Of a DNA stretch of 24,301 nucleotides, positions 9,757 to 18,114 are shown in pieces. Positions within the stretch are counted from its first letter, which is position 1, and each line of letters starts with the position of its first letter. The translations under genes were made by a program, and so were the position numbers. The notes beneath the pieces were generated by a model that was not told the DNA's origin, did not search any database, and worked only from the letters and a program-made list of their open reading frames with translations. Origin of the DNA: Roseovarius sp. (GTDB lineage Bacteria; Pseudomonadota; Alphaproteobacteria; Rhodobacterales; Rhodobacteraceae); assembly GCA_007125415.1 (NCBI GenBank), contig SLDH01000222.1:1-24301 (forward strand). Reading direction: 5' to 3'.

Positions 9757-11085
9757 CTATTCCGGAAGCGTGAAAACCTGCCCGGGATAGATCAGATCAG
9801 GGTCGCGGATATGGTCACGATTGGCCTCGAACACGCGCATGTAGAGGATGCCCTCGCCGTATCGTTCCCGCGAAATCGCCCACAATGTCGAGCCCGGCTG
9901 GACCGTGACGGCCGACATACGGGTCTGCGGCAGTGGGGCCTCTTCGGGCTGGTGTGTCTCCTGGTGTGTCTCCTGGTGGGTCTCCTGGCGATCCGTCACC
10001 AGTTCGGCGGCTTCGCGCTGGAAGGGGGTTTCAACCCGCGACAAGACCACCCCCTCGGCATCGATCTCATCCACCCGCAAGGTATAGACCCCGGCATCGA
10101 CCTGTGGCAGTTCCGTGCGCCAGCGCCCGTCAGCCTCGATCCGCGAGGTGATGATCGGGGCGTTGTCGACATAGACCCGCACGAAGCCCTGCCCCTGACC
10201 CCGACCGGCAAGCTCGACTTCGCCCGTCTCGGTATAGCTGATCGCATCCAGCGCCACGGCGGTCATCGCCTCGGGCGAGGATTGCGCCAAGCCACCCGCG
10301 ACAGGGGCCGGCTGGATCACTTCGACCCCATCTTCGCCGGACCTGAGCACAGCCTGCGGGCGCGGCTGTGGCGGATCCTCTGCTTTTGTCATGCTCTCCG
10401 GCGCGGTCTGCTCATCGGAAAGCGGCACCGAAGCACCGGGCTCTTCGGCGGACGGGTCCGAGACGGCGATGTCGGACGCGGGAACGTCACGCGGCGGCTC
10501 CGCCTCGGCAACCGGCGGCGCGAACGGGGCGACAAGGATCTCATCCGTCGAAAGGATATCCGCCGCGCCTTCCTGGCGCATCAGCAGCGACAGGACACGC
10601 GGTGCATCACTATCGTCAAGGGTCATGAAGCTGACAAAGCCACCCGTAGTATCGGGCGTGATCTCCCCCAGGGTTTCACCATCGATCAGCACGAAGGTAT
10701 TCCAATCCGGTGCCGTATGGCCGGCCAGCAGAAAACGGCCGTCAGGATCAAGCCGAAACGTGTCGATCCTGGGTGGTTGCGGTGCCGTATCCTGAGCGGT
10801 CTCCTGCTCGGGCTCCGGCGCGGTGGCCTCGGGGGGCGCCGTCTCCGGCGCGGTTTGCACAGGTTGCGCGGCCACTGTCTGGGGCAATTCTGCGGCGGCA
10901 TCGGCCTCGGGTGGCGTATCTGTGTCTTCTGCTGTGTCAGAAATGCCGGCAGACGGGCTTTCGGGCCGCGCCTCCTCCCGAGCCGGAGACAAGACGACAT
11001 AGGCCACCACGACCCCCGCGAGTGCCAGGACGGCCATACCGGCTCCAAGGGCAGGACCACTGCCCGGTGCAGAGATTTTGCTCAT
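9757..11085 (-). CDS. Membrane-anchored LysM-domain protein
   Basis: A 442-residue protein. Residues about 13-33 form a membrane anchor. A long Pro/Ala/Glu-rich linker (about 35-105) follows, then a beta-rich domain (about 105-165), a second disordered linker, and an Ig-like beta domain (about 275-355, including GQGFVRVYVDNAPI and GRWRTELPQVDAGVYTLRVDEI). The C-terminal LysM domain (about 393-440, VQPGSTLWAISRERYGEGI to DPDLIYPGQVFTLP) should bind peptidoglycan in the periplasm. Such proteins are common in Rhodobacteraceae; their exact role is unknown. The linker before LysM contains three tandem ETHQ repeats. A GGAAGGAA ribosome site precedes the ATG. It is transcribed divergently from the LOG gene; the 104-bp gap must hold both promoters. 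Confidence 0.88.
   Translation of the reverse strand: MSKISAPGSGPALGAGMAVLALAGVVVAYVVLSPAREEARPESPSAGISDTAEDTDTPPEADAAAELPQTVAAQPVQTAPETAPPEATAPEPEQETAQDTAPQPPRIDTFRLDPDGRFLLAGHTAPDWNTFVLIDGETLGEITPDTTGGFVSFMTLDDSDAPRVLSLLMRQEGAADILSTDEILVAPFAPPVAEAEPPRDVPASDIAVSDPSAEEPGASVPLSDEQTAPESMTKAEDPPQPRPQAVLRSGEDGVEVIQPAPVAGGLAQSSPEAMTAVALDAISYTETGEVELAGRGQGQGFVRVYVDNAPIITSRIEADGRWRTELPQVDAGVYTLRVDEIDAEGVVLSRVETPFQREAAELVTDRQETHQETHQETHQPEEAPLPQTRMSAVTVQPGSTLWAISRERYGEGILYMRVFEANRDHIRDPDLIYPGQVFTLPE
9956..9991 (-). repeat. 12-bp tandem repeat, three copies, inside the LysM gene
   Basis: Three near-identical 12-base units (GTGTCTCCTGGT type on the plus strand; the last differs by one base) encode the peptide ETHQ three times. 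The unit is a multiple of three, so copy changes keep the frame. Confidence 0.85.
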
Positions 11086-11189
11086 TTCCGTTCCTTCCCC
11101 AGGCGCGGTGAGGCAGCGCAGTTGTGAAACATTTACAAAAAAGAGTATCTACCGTCAAAACAAGGTGGTTTTTCAAGAGGATTTCAAGA

Positions 11190-11738
11190 ATGTCTTCATC
11201 GGTCTGTGTCTTTTGCGGCGCAAGAAGCGGCCACCGTGCGGCTTATCTCGATGCGGCCCGCGCCGTGGGGGCGATGCTCGCCGATGAGGGCTGGCGCCTC
11301 GTTTACGGGGCGGGCGATGTGGGATTGATGGGCGAATGCGCGCGCGCCGCACAAATGGCGGGTGGGGCCACTTTCGGGGTGATCCCCCGCCATCTTGTAA
11401 ATTCGGAGCGGGGCAAGGCCGATCTGACACATCTTGTCGTCACCGAAACCATGCATGAGCGCAAGAAGATCATGTTCATGAATTCGGACGCGATTCTGGT
11501 CATGCCCGGCGGCGCGGGCACACTTGACGAGTTGCTCGAGATCCTGACATGGCGGCAGTTGGGCCTGCATGAAAAGCCCGTCTTTCTGCTGAATACCGAG
11601 GCGTATTGGACTCCGCTTCTGCAGCTTCTGGACCATGTGATCGGCGAGGGGTTTGCCCCGCCGGACCTGCGGGATTTTCTCACGGTCCTGTCGGACGTGC
11701 CCGACCTGCGCATGGCGCTGCGCGACGCGCTGGGATGA
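11190..11738 (+). CDS. LOG-family protein (TIGR00730; cytokinin riboside monophosphate phosphoribohydrolase-like)
   Basis: A 182-residue Rossmann-fold protein. LOG enzymes release the base from nucleoside 5'-monophosphates; many bacterial members act on AMP, and the physiological role is often unclear. I start it at ATG 11190 (MSSSVCVFCGARSG) because the conserved family N-terminus begins there and an AAGAGG ribosome site lies about 10 bases upstream; the frame is open to 11124, but that leader is unlike the family. Motifs are VYGAGDVGLMGECA (about 38-51), MHERKKIMF (about 88-96), and the signature PGGAGTLDEL (106-115) with the catalytic glutamate. It appears to be a single-gene unit. The gene downstream is convergent. 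Confidence 0.92.
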   Translation: MSSSVCVFCGARSGHRAAYLDAARAVGAMLADEGWRLVYGAGDVGLMGECARAAQMAGGATFGVIPRHLVNSERGKADLTHLVVTETMHERKKIMFMNSDAILVMPGGAGTLDELLEILTWRQLGLHEKPVFLLNTEAYWTPLLQLLDHVIGEGFAPPDLRDFLTVLSDVPDLRMALRDALG

Positions 11739-11870
11739 AAAGACCCGCCGCGCCTAGCAGGCAATCTCGATCAACCTGAGGCAGCCTGCACCAAGCCACA
11801 CACGCAAGACCTCTGATCGCCGCGTGTAGGGCCGCCAAATCGCCGGGCCGTCGGGGCGCGGCCCAGCGAT

Positions 11871-11901
11871 GCGCAGCGGCCTTCGGCCTTTGCTCCGCGC
11901 A
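11871..11901. other. Perfect-arm stem-loop downstream of sodB
   Basis: On the minus strand GCGC-GG-AGC-AAA-GGCC-GAA-GGCC-GCT-GCGC folds into nested stems with small bulges. It lies about 55 bases after the sodB stop and is not followed by Ts, so it may protect or process the mRNA end rather than act as a classical terminator. Apart from this hairpin, the 218-bp gap 11739-11956 holds no gene that I can support. Confidence 0.45.
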
Positions 11902-11956
11902 GGGGCAGGGAAGACGCCGGGGTGATCCCCCTGGTGCACCATGACAAAGCCGCGGA

Positions 11957-12556
11957 TCACATGCGCGAGGCGACGTTCTCCCAATTGACCAGATTGTCGA
12001 GAAAGTTGGTCAGATAGGCGGGGCGCTTGTTGCGGAAATCGATGTAATAGGAATGCTCCCATACATCGCAGCCCAGAAGTGCGGTCTGCCCGAAGCAGAG
12101 CGGGTTCACGCCGTTTTCGGTCTTGGTCACCTTCAGGCTGCCATCGGTATCCTTCACAAGCCAGCACCAGCCCGAGCCGAACTGCCCGGCACCGGCCGCC
12201 GAAAACTGCGACTTGAACTCATCGACCGAGCCGAACGCCTCGGTCAGCGCCTTTTCAAGCTCACCGGGCATGGCGGACTTGCCGGGGCTCATCATTTCCC
12301 AGAACTGGTTATGGTTCCATAACTGGCTGATATTGTTGAAGATACCCGACTGGGCGACGCTGTTTGCGTCATAGGTGCCGGTGATGATCTCTTCCATCGT
12401 CTTGCCGTCCCATTCGGTCCCGGCGAGCAGCTTGTTGCCATTGTCCACATAGGCCTTGTGGTGAATGTCATGATGATATTCCAGCGTCTCCTTGCTCATG
12501 CCGTTATCGGCCAGCGCGTCATGGGCGTACGGAAGATCGGGAAGTTCGAATGCCAT
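11957..12556 (-). CDS. sodB: Superoxide dismutase, Fe-type
   Basis: Converts superoxide to hydrogen peroxide and oxygen in the cytoplasm. The 199-residue protein has the family length and N-terminus (MAFELPDLPYAHDAL). Metal ligands by alignment are His28 (EYHHDIHHKAYV), His82 (LWNHNQFW), and Asp164 and His168 (DVWEHSYYIDF). Gln78 in NNISQLWNH is at the iron-SOD position; the manganese-type Gln later in the chain is replaced by Gly149. Iron is therefore the likely metal, though cambialistic use is possible. No signal peptide was seen. The upstream 100-bp gap contains TTGACC followed after 15 bases by TACCAT, a possible but short-spaced promoter. Confidence 0.96.
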   Translation of the reverse strand: MAFELPDLPYAHDALADNGMSKETLEYHHDIHHKAYVDNGNKLLAGTEWDGKTMEEIITGTYDANSVAQSGIFNNISQLWNHNQFWEMMSPGKSAMPGELEKALTEAFGSVDEFKSQFSAAGAGQFGSGWCWLVKDTDGSLKVTKTENGVNPLCFGQTALLGCDVWEHSYYIDFRNKRPAYLTNFLDNLVNWENVASRM

Positions 12557-12656
12557 TGGTCGGCCCCTCTTTCAGGTTGTTAATACGATGCAGCATACAT
12601 GGTAGGCTGCCCCCCCCGAGGTCAAGGGCCAATACGGTCGCTCGCCCGGCCGGACT

Positions 12657-13226
12657 TCAGGAGAGATGGCCCACCTCGCCCCCCGGCGCAGCCGCCCCCT
12701 TGAGAAGGTTGAAGGCATATTCCGCGACGGAGCGGAAGCAGATGATCTGAACCCGGTCGGGCTGAGGCATCCAGAGGGCCGCCGGAATCTGCGCCATGCG
12801 GGTGCGGCGGAAATCACCCTCGCCAAAAGCCTGCCTGCGCATGTCCACCGGCATGAGCTTCGCGACAATCTCGCGCACCCCCTGCCCGTCAACGCTGAAC
12901 ATCGCCCGCGCATCCGAGACATCCACAGCCAGAAAATGCGTGCCCGCCAGCATCTCGTGCAGACGCTCCAGCGCTGTGGCCACATCGGCATAGGGCACCA
13001 ATAGCAAAAGCTCATCGGGTGACATCCATGCCGCCCCGGTCTCCCCCTTCATGGCAATCCTGCGCGGCGCGGGCACGTCCACCCCGGTCACGGCCTTCAC
13101 GGCCTTGCCCAAGGCCTCAGCGCCGAGATCGCCCCGCAAGCTGATCATGCCCTGCAAGCCCATGGCGACGACCCCTGCAAAGCCCTCGTATTTTGCCCCG
13201 GCAAGGGGGCTCGTCGGCTCAGACAT
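12657..13226 (-). CDS. soxG: Sarcosine oxidase, gamma subunit
   Basis: Small subunit of the tetrameric sarcosine oxidase. The 189-residue protein starts at ATG 13226 (MSEPTSPLAGAKYEGFAGV), which overlaps the end of soxA by 8 bases; an in-frame start further upstream would sit deep inside soxA and lacks support. Typical gamma-subunit features are the N-terminal SPLAG, MKGETGAAWMSPDELLLLVP in the middle, and VSDARAMFSVDGQGVREIVAKLMPVD. The fold is related to the GcvT/folate-binding family. It is the last gene of soxBDAG; about 100 bp separate it from sodB. Confidence 0.93.
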   Translation of the reverse strand: MSEPTSPLAGAKYEGFAGVVAMGLQGMISLRGDLGAEALGKAVKAVTGVDVPAPRRIAMKGETGAAWMSPDELLLLVPYADVATALERLHEMLAGTHFLAVDVSDARAMFSVDGQGVREIVAKLMPVDMRRQAFGEGDFRRTRMAQIPAALWMPQPDRVQIICFRSVAEYAFNLLKGAAAPGGEVGHLS

Positions 13227-16200
13227 TCTGCTTCTCCCCGTCCTTGTCATAGAAGACCTGATCGACGATCTTCGCCTTCATCACCGTGCCATCCACCCTG
13301 GGAAACTCCAGCACCTCGCCCATCCGCTCGGGGCCTTTATGGACCAGCCCCATGGCGATGCCGCGGCCGAGCGTGGGCGAATGGTAGCTCGAGGTGACAC
13401 GCCCCTGCACCTTGCGCTGGCCATTGGCGTTGCGGCCCTGCGCCACCGCATAGGCCCCGTCGGGCAGGACAGCGCCATCCAGCGTCTCGAGGCCCACCAG
13501 CTTCCAGCGCTCGGGATCGGCCATGTGGCTGCGCGCCTGCGCGCGCTTGCCGAGGTAATCTTCCTTCTTCTTGGAAATGGCCCATTCCATGTTGAGATCC
13601 TGCGGAATCACCGTCCCGTCCGTCTCGTCGCCGATCATGATTAAGCCCTTTTCGGCGCGCATGACATGCAGCGCTTCGGTGCCGTAGGGCGTGGCGTTGA
13701 ACGCCGCCCCTTCCGACAGGAGCTTGTCCCAGATCGCGCGCCCGTAGGAGGCGGGGATGGCGATCTCGTAGCTCAACTCGCCGGAGAAGGAAATGCGATA
13801 GGCACGGACAGGCACGCCATCCAGGGTGATGTCCTTCCAGCCCATGAAGGAGAGCGCCTCGGCCGAGATGTCATCCCCGGTCAGCTTTTGCAGCAAGGCG
13901 CGGGCCTTCGGGCCGACAACGGCGATCTGGGCATATTGCTCGGTCACATTGGCGGTATAGACCTGCCAGTCCCACCATTCGCATTGCAGCCAGTCTTCCA
14001 TATGGCCATGGATGCTTTCCGCCCCGCCGGTGGTGGTGTGGCACAGAAATGTCTCATCATCGAGGCGCGCGACCACGCCATCATCGATGAGGAAGCCGTT
14101 CTCGCTGCACATCAGCCCGTAGCGGCAGCGCCCCGGCTTCAGGGTGCTCATCATGTTGGTGTAGAGCATGTCGAGAAAGCGGCCCGCATCCGGACCCTTG
14201 ACGATGATCTTGCCCAGGGTCGAGGCATCGAGCAGGCCGAGGCTTTCGCGGGTGCGGGTGATCTCGCGGGCGACCGCTTCCTCGATGGTCTCGTCACCTT
14301 TCCGGAACGTGTAGGGCCGCCGCCAGGCGCCGACGGGCTCGAAATAGGCGCCATTGGCCTCGTGCCACTCATGCAGCACCGTCTTGCGGATCGGCTGGAA
14401 GGTCTCGCCCCGCGCCTCGCCCGCGATGGCGGCCATGGAGATGGGCGTGTAGGGCGGGCGGAAGGTGGTGGTGCCGGTCTGCGGGATGGGCTGGTTCAGC
14501 GCGTCCGACAGGATCGCAAGGCCGTTGATATTGCTCAGCTTGCCCTGATCGGTGGCCATGCCGAGCGTGGTGTAGCGCTTGGCATGTTCCACGCTTTCGA
14601 AGCCTTCGCGCGCGGCAAGCTGCACGTCGGAAACCTTCACGTCGTTCTGGAAATCGAGCCAGCTTTTCATGCGCAGGACCGTCTTGGCGCCCTGAGGCAT
14701 CATCCAGATCGGCTGCAGCCGCACCTCGGGCGCCGCCTCCCCCAGCGGCGGTGCGCTCTCCTTGACCTCATGGCCCAGCCGGGCGGCAGCCGCATGGCCG
14801 GCGGCCTGGGCATCGGCCAGCGTGTCGCGCAGGTGCAGCGCCCCGTTCGCGGCACCCGCCGCGATGACGAAGGCCTCACCATTCGCGCCGGTGGGTGCCT
14901 TATCCACATCCGGGCGGAACATCGCGTGCGCCTCATCCCAGAGCAGCTTGCCCCCGCAATGCGACCACAGATGCACCACCGGCGACCAGCCGCCCGACAT
15001 GGCCACCGCATCGCAGGCGATCTCTTCGAGCACCGCCCCCTCACCCGCCTGTGAACAGATCGCCACGCCGGTCACCCGGCGACCGCCCCTGACCTTGGCG
15101 ATCCCCTTGCCCGCCTCTACACGAATGCCGAGGCTACGGGCCTCATCGGCCAGCGCACCGCCGCCCGTGGCGCGCGCATCGAGGATGACAGGCACCTCGA
15201 GCCCCAGCGTCTTAAGGGTGATCGCGGTGCGGTAGGCATCGTCATTATTGGTGACGACAACCGTGCGGTCGCCCACGGATACGCCGTAATCCACCGCGTA
15301 ATCGCGAATGGCAGAGGCCAGCATCACGCCCGGAATGTCATTGCCCGCAAAGCTGAGAGGGCGCTCGATGGCGCCTGTCGCGGTGATCACCTGGCCCGCG
15401 CGGATGCGCCACAGGCGGTGGCGCGGCCCGGGCGCGCCGGGCTGGTGATCGTTTACCCGTTCATATCCAAGCACATAGCCATGGTCATAGACGCCTGCGC
15501 CCATCAGGCGGTTGCGCAGGGTGACATTGGGCATCTCGCGCAGTGCCGCGAGGGTTTCATCCACGAACTTGTCCACAGGCTGGCCGTCAACCGTGCCGCC
15601 ATCCACCGGCGCACGTCCGCCCCAATGGGCCGTCTGTTCGATCAGCAGCACCGTGGCACCCGCAGCACCTGCCGCCCTGGCCGCCTGAAGCCCGGCAACG
15701 CCACCACCGATGACCAGCACATCGGTAAAGGCATGAAAATGCTCGTAGCTATCGGCGTCACGGTCTTTCGGCGCCTGCCCAAGCCCGGCCGACTGGCGGA
15801 TGAAGGGCTCATAGACATGCTTCCAGAAGGGGCGCGGATGAATGAACATCTTGTAGTAGAAGCCCGCCGGCAGGAACCGCGCGAGGCGGCTGTTGATCGC
15901 GCCCACATCGAATTCGAGGCTGGGCCAGTGATTCTGGCTGCGGCAGGTCAGGCCATCGAATAGCTCGGTCGTGGTGGCGCGCTGGTTCGGCTCGAACCGC
16001 GCGCCCTCTCCCATGTTGAAAAGCGCATTGGGCTCCTCTGCACCAGAGGCGACGATGCCGCGCGGGCGGTGATACTTGAAGGAACGGCCCACCATCAACT
16101 GGTCATTGGCCAGAAGCGCAGAAGCCAGCGTGTCACCGGCGCGCCCTTGCAAGCGTTTGCCGTTGAGGGTGAATTCCATGGTGGTGGCACGGTCGATCAG

Positions 16201-16230
16201 ACGGCCGCCTGTGGCAAGACGTGTGCTCAT
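13219..16230 (-). CDS. soxA: Sarcosine oxidase, alpha subunit
   Basis: The large subunit of the four-subunit enzyme that oxidatively demethylates sarcosine to glycine, passing the methyl carbon to tetrahydrofolate. I use ATG 16230 (MSTRLATGGRLIDRA, 1003 aa), the length usual for the family; the frame is open for 60 further codons upstream, but these read as low-complexity intergenic sequence. A ferredoxin-like N-terminal domain (about 18-100, including TLNGKRLQGRAGDTLASALLAN) is followed by a dinucleotide-binding site DVLVIGGGVAGLQAARAAG (170-188) for NAD. The C-terminal part from about residue 620 is a GcvT-like folate-binding domain ending with EVLEFPRVDG and MKAKIVDQVFYD. It is part of soxB-soxD-soxA-soxG. 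Confidence 0.96.
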   Translation of the reverse strand: MSTRLATGGRLIDRATTMEFTLNGKRLQGRAGDTLASALLANDQLMVGRSFKYHRPRGIVASGAEEPNALFNMGEGARFEPNQRATTTELFDGLTCRSQNHWPSLEFDVGAINSRLARFLPAGFYYKMFIHPRPFWKHVYEPFIRQSAGLGQAPKDRDADSYEHFHAFTDVLVIGGGVAGLQAARAAGAAGATVLLIEQTAHWGGRAPVDGGTVDGQPVDKFVDETLAALREMPNVTLRNRLMGAGVYDHGYVLGYERVNDHQPGAPGPRHRLWRIRAGQVITATGAIERPLSFAGNDIPGVMLASAIRDYAVDYGVSVGDRTVVVTNNDDAYRTAITLKTLGLEVPVILDARATGGGALADEARSLGIRVEAGKGIAKVRGGRRVTGVAICSQAGEGAVLEEIACDAVAMSGGWSPVVHLWSHCGGKLLWDEAHAMFRPDVDKAPTGANGEAFVIAAGAANGALHLRDTLADAQAAGHAAAARLGHEVKESAPPLGEAAPEVRLQPIWMMPQGAKTVLRMKSWLDFQNDVKVSDVQLAAREGFESVEHAKRYTTLGMATDQGKLSNINGLAILSDALNQPIPQTGTTTFRPPYTPISMAAIAGEARGETFQPIRKTVLHEWHEANGAYFEPVGAWRRPYTFRKGDETIEEAVAREITRTRESLGLLDASTLGKIIVKGPDAGRFLDMLYTNMMSTLKPGRCRYGLMCSENGFLIDDGVVARLDDETFLCHTTTGGAESIHGHMEDWLQCEWWDWQVYTANVTEQYAQIAVVGPKARALLQKLTGDDISAEALSFMGWKDITLDGVPVRAYRISFSGELSYEIAIPASYGRAIWDKLLSEGAAFNATPYGTEALHVMRAEKGLIMIGDETDGTVIPQDLNMEWAISKKKEDYLGKRAQARSHMADPERWKLVGLETLDGAVLPDGAYAVAQGRNANGQRKVQGRVTSSYHSPTLGRGIAMGLVHKGPERMGEVLEFPRVDGTVMKAKIVDQVFYDKDGEKQNV

Positions 16231-16261
16231 GAGTTCAGGCCTTGTGCTGCGTGGTGGCGGC

Positions 16262-16300
16262 GGACGCCTCCGGCGGGAGTATTTTCGGCAAAATGAAGAG
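16262..16300. repeat. Candidate short dispersed intergenic repeat between soxD and soxA
   Basis: The gap carries GCCTCCGGCGGGAGTATTTT, a short GC-rich inverted motif followed by a TTTT...AAAATGAAG tail. I recall similar sequences recurring in Rhodobacteraceae intergenic regions, but only one copy lies in this window, so the call rests on memory, not on a visible second copy. Confidence 0.4.
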
Positions 16301-16312
16301 GCGCGTAGAGGC

Positions 16313-16642
16313 TCATGCGAATTCCCTCCATGTCCAGCCCGGATGGCGGGCCGAGATCCTGTCCTTGATGTCCTGCGGTGGCTCATGGGTCTGGGCGGGA
16401 TAGGTGCCATAGACCTCGAGCGTTACCGTATCGCGCGCGGCAAGGAACCATTTGCCGCAGCCATTGGCATGGCGCCAGCGCTCGAAATGCACACCCTTGG
16501 GGTTTTCGCGGGCGAAGAGATAGTCGTGAAACTCATCCTCCGAGGAGCCGGGGCCGAAGCGCTTCAGATGCGCCTCCCCGCCGGCGTGGAACTCGGTCTC
16601 TTCGGCGGTCACGCCGCAGCAGGGACAGGTCAGGATCAGCAT
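16313..16642 (-). CDS. soxD: Sarcosine oxidase, delta subunit
   Basis: The zinc-binding small subunit of tetrameric sarcosine oxidase. The 109-residue protein begins MLILTCPCCGVTAEETEF. Cys6, Cys9, His58 and Cys62 (in RHANGCGKWF) match the four zinc ligands known for the family, allowing a one-residue offset. The central FHDYLFARENPKGVHFERW is highly conserved. A TTAAGGAG ribosome site lies before the ATG, and only 13 bases separate it from soxB. An 82-bp gap separates it from soxA. Confidence 0.96.
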   Translation of the reverse strand: MLILTCPCCGVTAEETEFHAGGEAHLKRFGPGSSEDEFHDYLFARENPKGVHFERWRHANGCGKWFLAARDTVTLEVYGTYPAQTHEPPQDIKDRISARHPGWTWREFA

Positions 16643-16655
16643 GAGGGGGTGCTCC

Positions 16656-17900
16656 TTAATGCGCGACGCCAGCCGCGACGCTCTCGTCGATGAAGCGCCC
16701 CTCGCGGAAACGCTCGAGGCCGAAGGCCTCGCAGAGCGGCGCGTGGTCCTTGGCCATCAGTTCGGCAAAGCCCCAGCCCGAGCCGGGGATCGCCTTGAAC
16801 CCGCCGGTGCCCCAGCCGCAATTGATGTAGATGTTCTCCACCGGTGTCTTGCTCAGGATCGGCGAGCGGTCGCCGGTGACATCCACGATACCGCCCCATT
16901 GGCGCAGCATCTTGAGGCGGCTGACCATCGGGAAGGTCTCGATCAGGGCGCGCACCGTTTCCTCGATATGATGAAAGCTGCCGCGCTGGGTGTAGTTGTT
17001 GTGCCCGTCGGTGCCACCACCGATGACCATCTCGCCCTTGTCGGACTGGCTCATGTAGCCATGGACGGTGTTGGCCATCACCACCACATCCATGCAGGGC
17101 TTGATCGGCTCGCTCACCAGCGCCTGCAGGGGCACGCTTTCGATGGGCAGGCGGAAGCCGGCCATGCGCGCCACATCACCAGAATGCCCGGCCACGACGA
17201 TGCCCAGCTTGTCACAGTCGATGGCGCCGCGGGTGGTATCCACCCCGGTGACGCGCCCCCCCTCCTGCCGGATGCCGGTCACCTCGCATTTCTGGATCAC
17301 ATGCATGCCCATGTCCGAGCACGCCCGTGCATAGCCCCAGGCCACCGCATCATGGCGCGCCGTGCCGGCCCGCGCCTGCCAGAGCGCGCCCAGAACCGGA
17401 TAGCGCGGCCCGTCGAGATTGATGATCGGCACCAGCTCCTTCACGCGGGCGGGCGAAATGAACTCGGTCGTCACGCCTTGCAGGGCATTGGCATGGGCCG
17501 TGCGCTCGTATCCGCGCACCTCATGCTGGGTTTGGGCCAGCATCATCACACCGCGCGGGCTGAACATCACGTTGTAATTGAGATCCTGGCTGATCGTCTC
17601 GTAGAGGCTTCGCGCCTTCTCGTAGATGGCCGCCGACGGGTCCTGCAGGTAGTTCGACCGGATGATCGTGGTGTTGCGCCCGGTATTGCCGCCGCCGAGC
17701 CATCCCTTCTCGAGGATCGCCACATCCCTGATGCCGTGGTTCTTGCCAAGGTAATAGGCTGTGGCAAGCCCGTGGCCGCCCGCACCGATGATGATCGCCT
17801 GATATTTCTTCCTCGGCTCGGGCGAGGCCCAGGCGCGCTCCCACCCTGTGTGGTTGCGAAGGGCCTCTCGGGCGATGGCGAAGGCGGAATAGCGTTTCAT
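16656..17900 (-). CDS. soxB: Sarcosine oxidase, beta subunit
   Basis: The flavin-bearing subunit where sarcosine is oxidised. I use ATG 17900 (MKRYSAFAIAREALRNHTGW, 414 aa), matching the usual length of about 415; the upstream open frame is an intergenic extension. The FAD-binding GAGGHGLATAYYLGKNHG lies at 39-56. His183 in ARHDAVAWGY is the likely covalent FMN attachment site by family comparison. The C-terminal IYINCGWGTGGFKAIPGSGW is characteristic of the D-amino-acid-oxidase-like fold. It is the first gene of soxBDAG and is divergent from ccmI across a 214-bp gap that must contain the operon's promoter. No sox regulator or glyA gene is visible nearby. Confidence 0.96.
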   Translation of the reverse strand: MKRYSAFAIAREALRNHTGWERAWASPEPRKKYQAIIIGAGGHGLATAYYLGKNHGIRDVAILEKGWLGGGNTGRNTTIIRSNYLQDPSAAIYEKARSLYETISQDLNYNVMFSPRGVMMLAQTQHEVRGYERTAHANALQGVTTEFISPARVKELVPIINLDGPRYPVLGALWQARAGTARHDAVAWGYARACSDMGMHVIQKCEVTGIRQEGGRVTGVDTTRGAIDCDKLGIVVAGHSGDVARMAGFRLPIESVPLQALVSEPIKPCMDVVVMANTVHGYMSQSDKGEMVIGGGTDGHNNYTQRGSFHHIEETVRALIETFPMVSRLKMLRQWGGIVDVTGDRSPILSKTPVENIYINCGWGTGGFKAIPGSGWGFAELMAKDHAPLCEAFGLERFREGRFIDESVAAGVAH

Positions 17901-18009
17901 GGGCGCTCCGGGCTTGGATGGAATCGCTGCGGCGATGACAGGGAGGGTATGCGCCCAAACGCGAGACAAGAAGATACGTGGCGCGGCGCATAAGGCTCAA
18001 AACGCGACA

Positions 18010-18032
18010 TCACCCGCAATGCAGGCGGGTGA
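18010..18032. other. Perfect 8-bp inverted repeat in the soxB-ccmI gap
   Basis: TCACCCGC and GCGGGTGA flank a 7-base spacer. Lying between divergent genes, it could be a regulator site or a hairpin in a leader RNA. A smaller inverted repeat, TTACA-N5-TGTAA, lies at 18080-18094, about 20 bases before the ccmI start. Confidence 0.4.
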
Positions 18033-18114
18033 GCGCCGATCTGTGCCGCTTTGTCCCTTTTTTCCGGCACCGCGCACGTTTACATGGACTGTAACGCCAA
18101 GGAAGAGGTTGGTC

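Noticed and set aside
9811..11127. 438-codon plus-strand frame opposite the LysM gene
   Set aside because: Antisense shadow, Arg- and Gly-rich without domains; the minus-strand protein has an anchor and a LysM domain.
11754..12167. 137-codon minus-strand frame overlapping sodB
   Set aside because: Overlaps the sodB 3' half in another frame, with no motif or start signal.
16231..16410. Upstream in-frame extension of soxA
   Set aside because: The extra 60 residues are Arg/Pro-rich, cross the soxD-soxA gap and overlap soxD, while the family N-terminus begins at 16230.
17901..17969. Upstream in-frame extension of soxB
   Set aside because: The added residues do not resemble the family; MKRYSAF is the conserved beta-subunit start.
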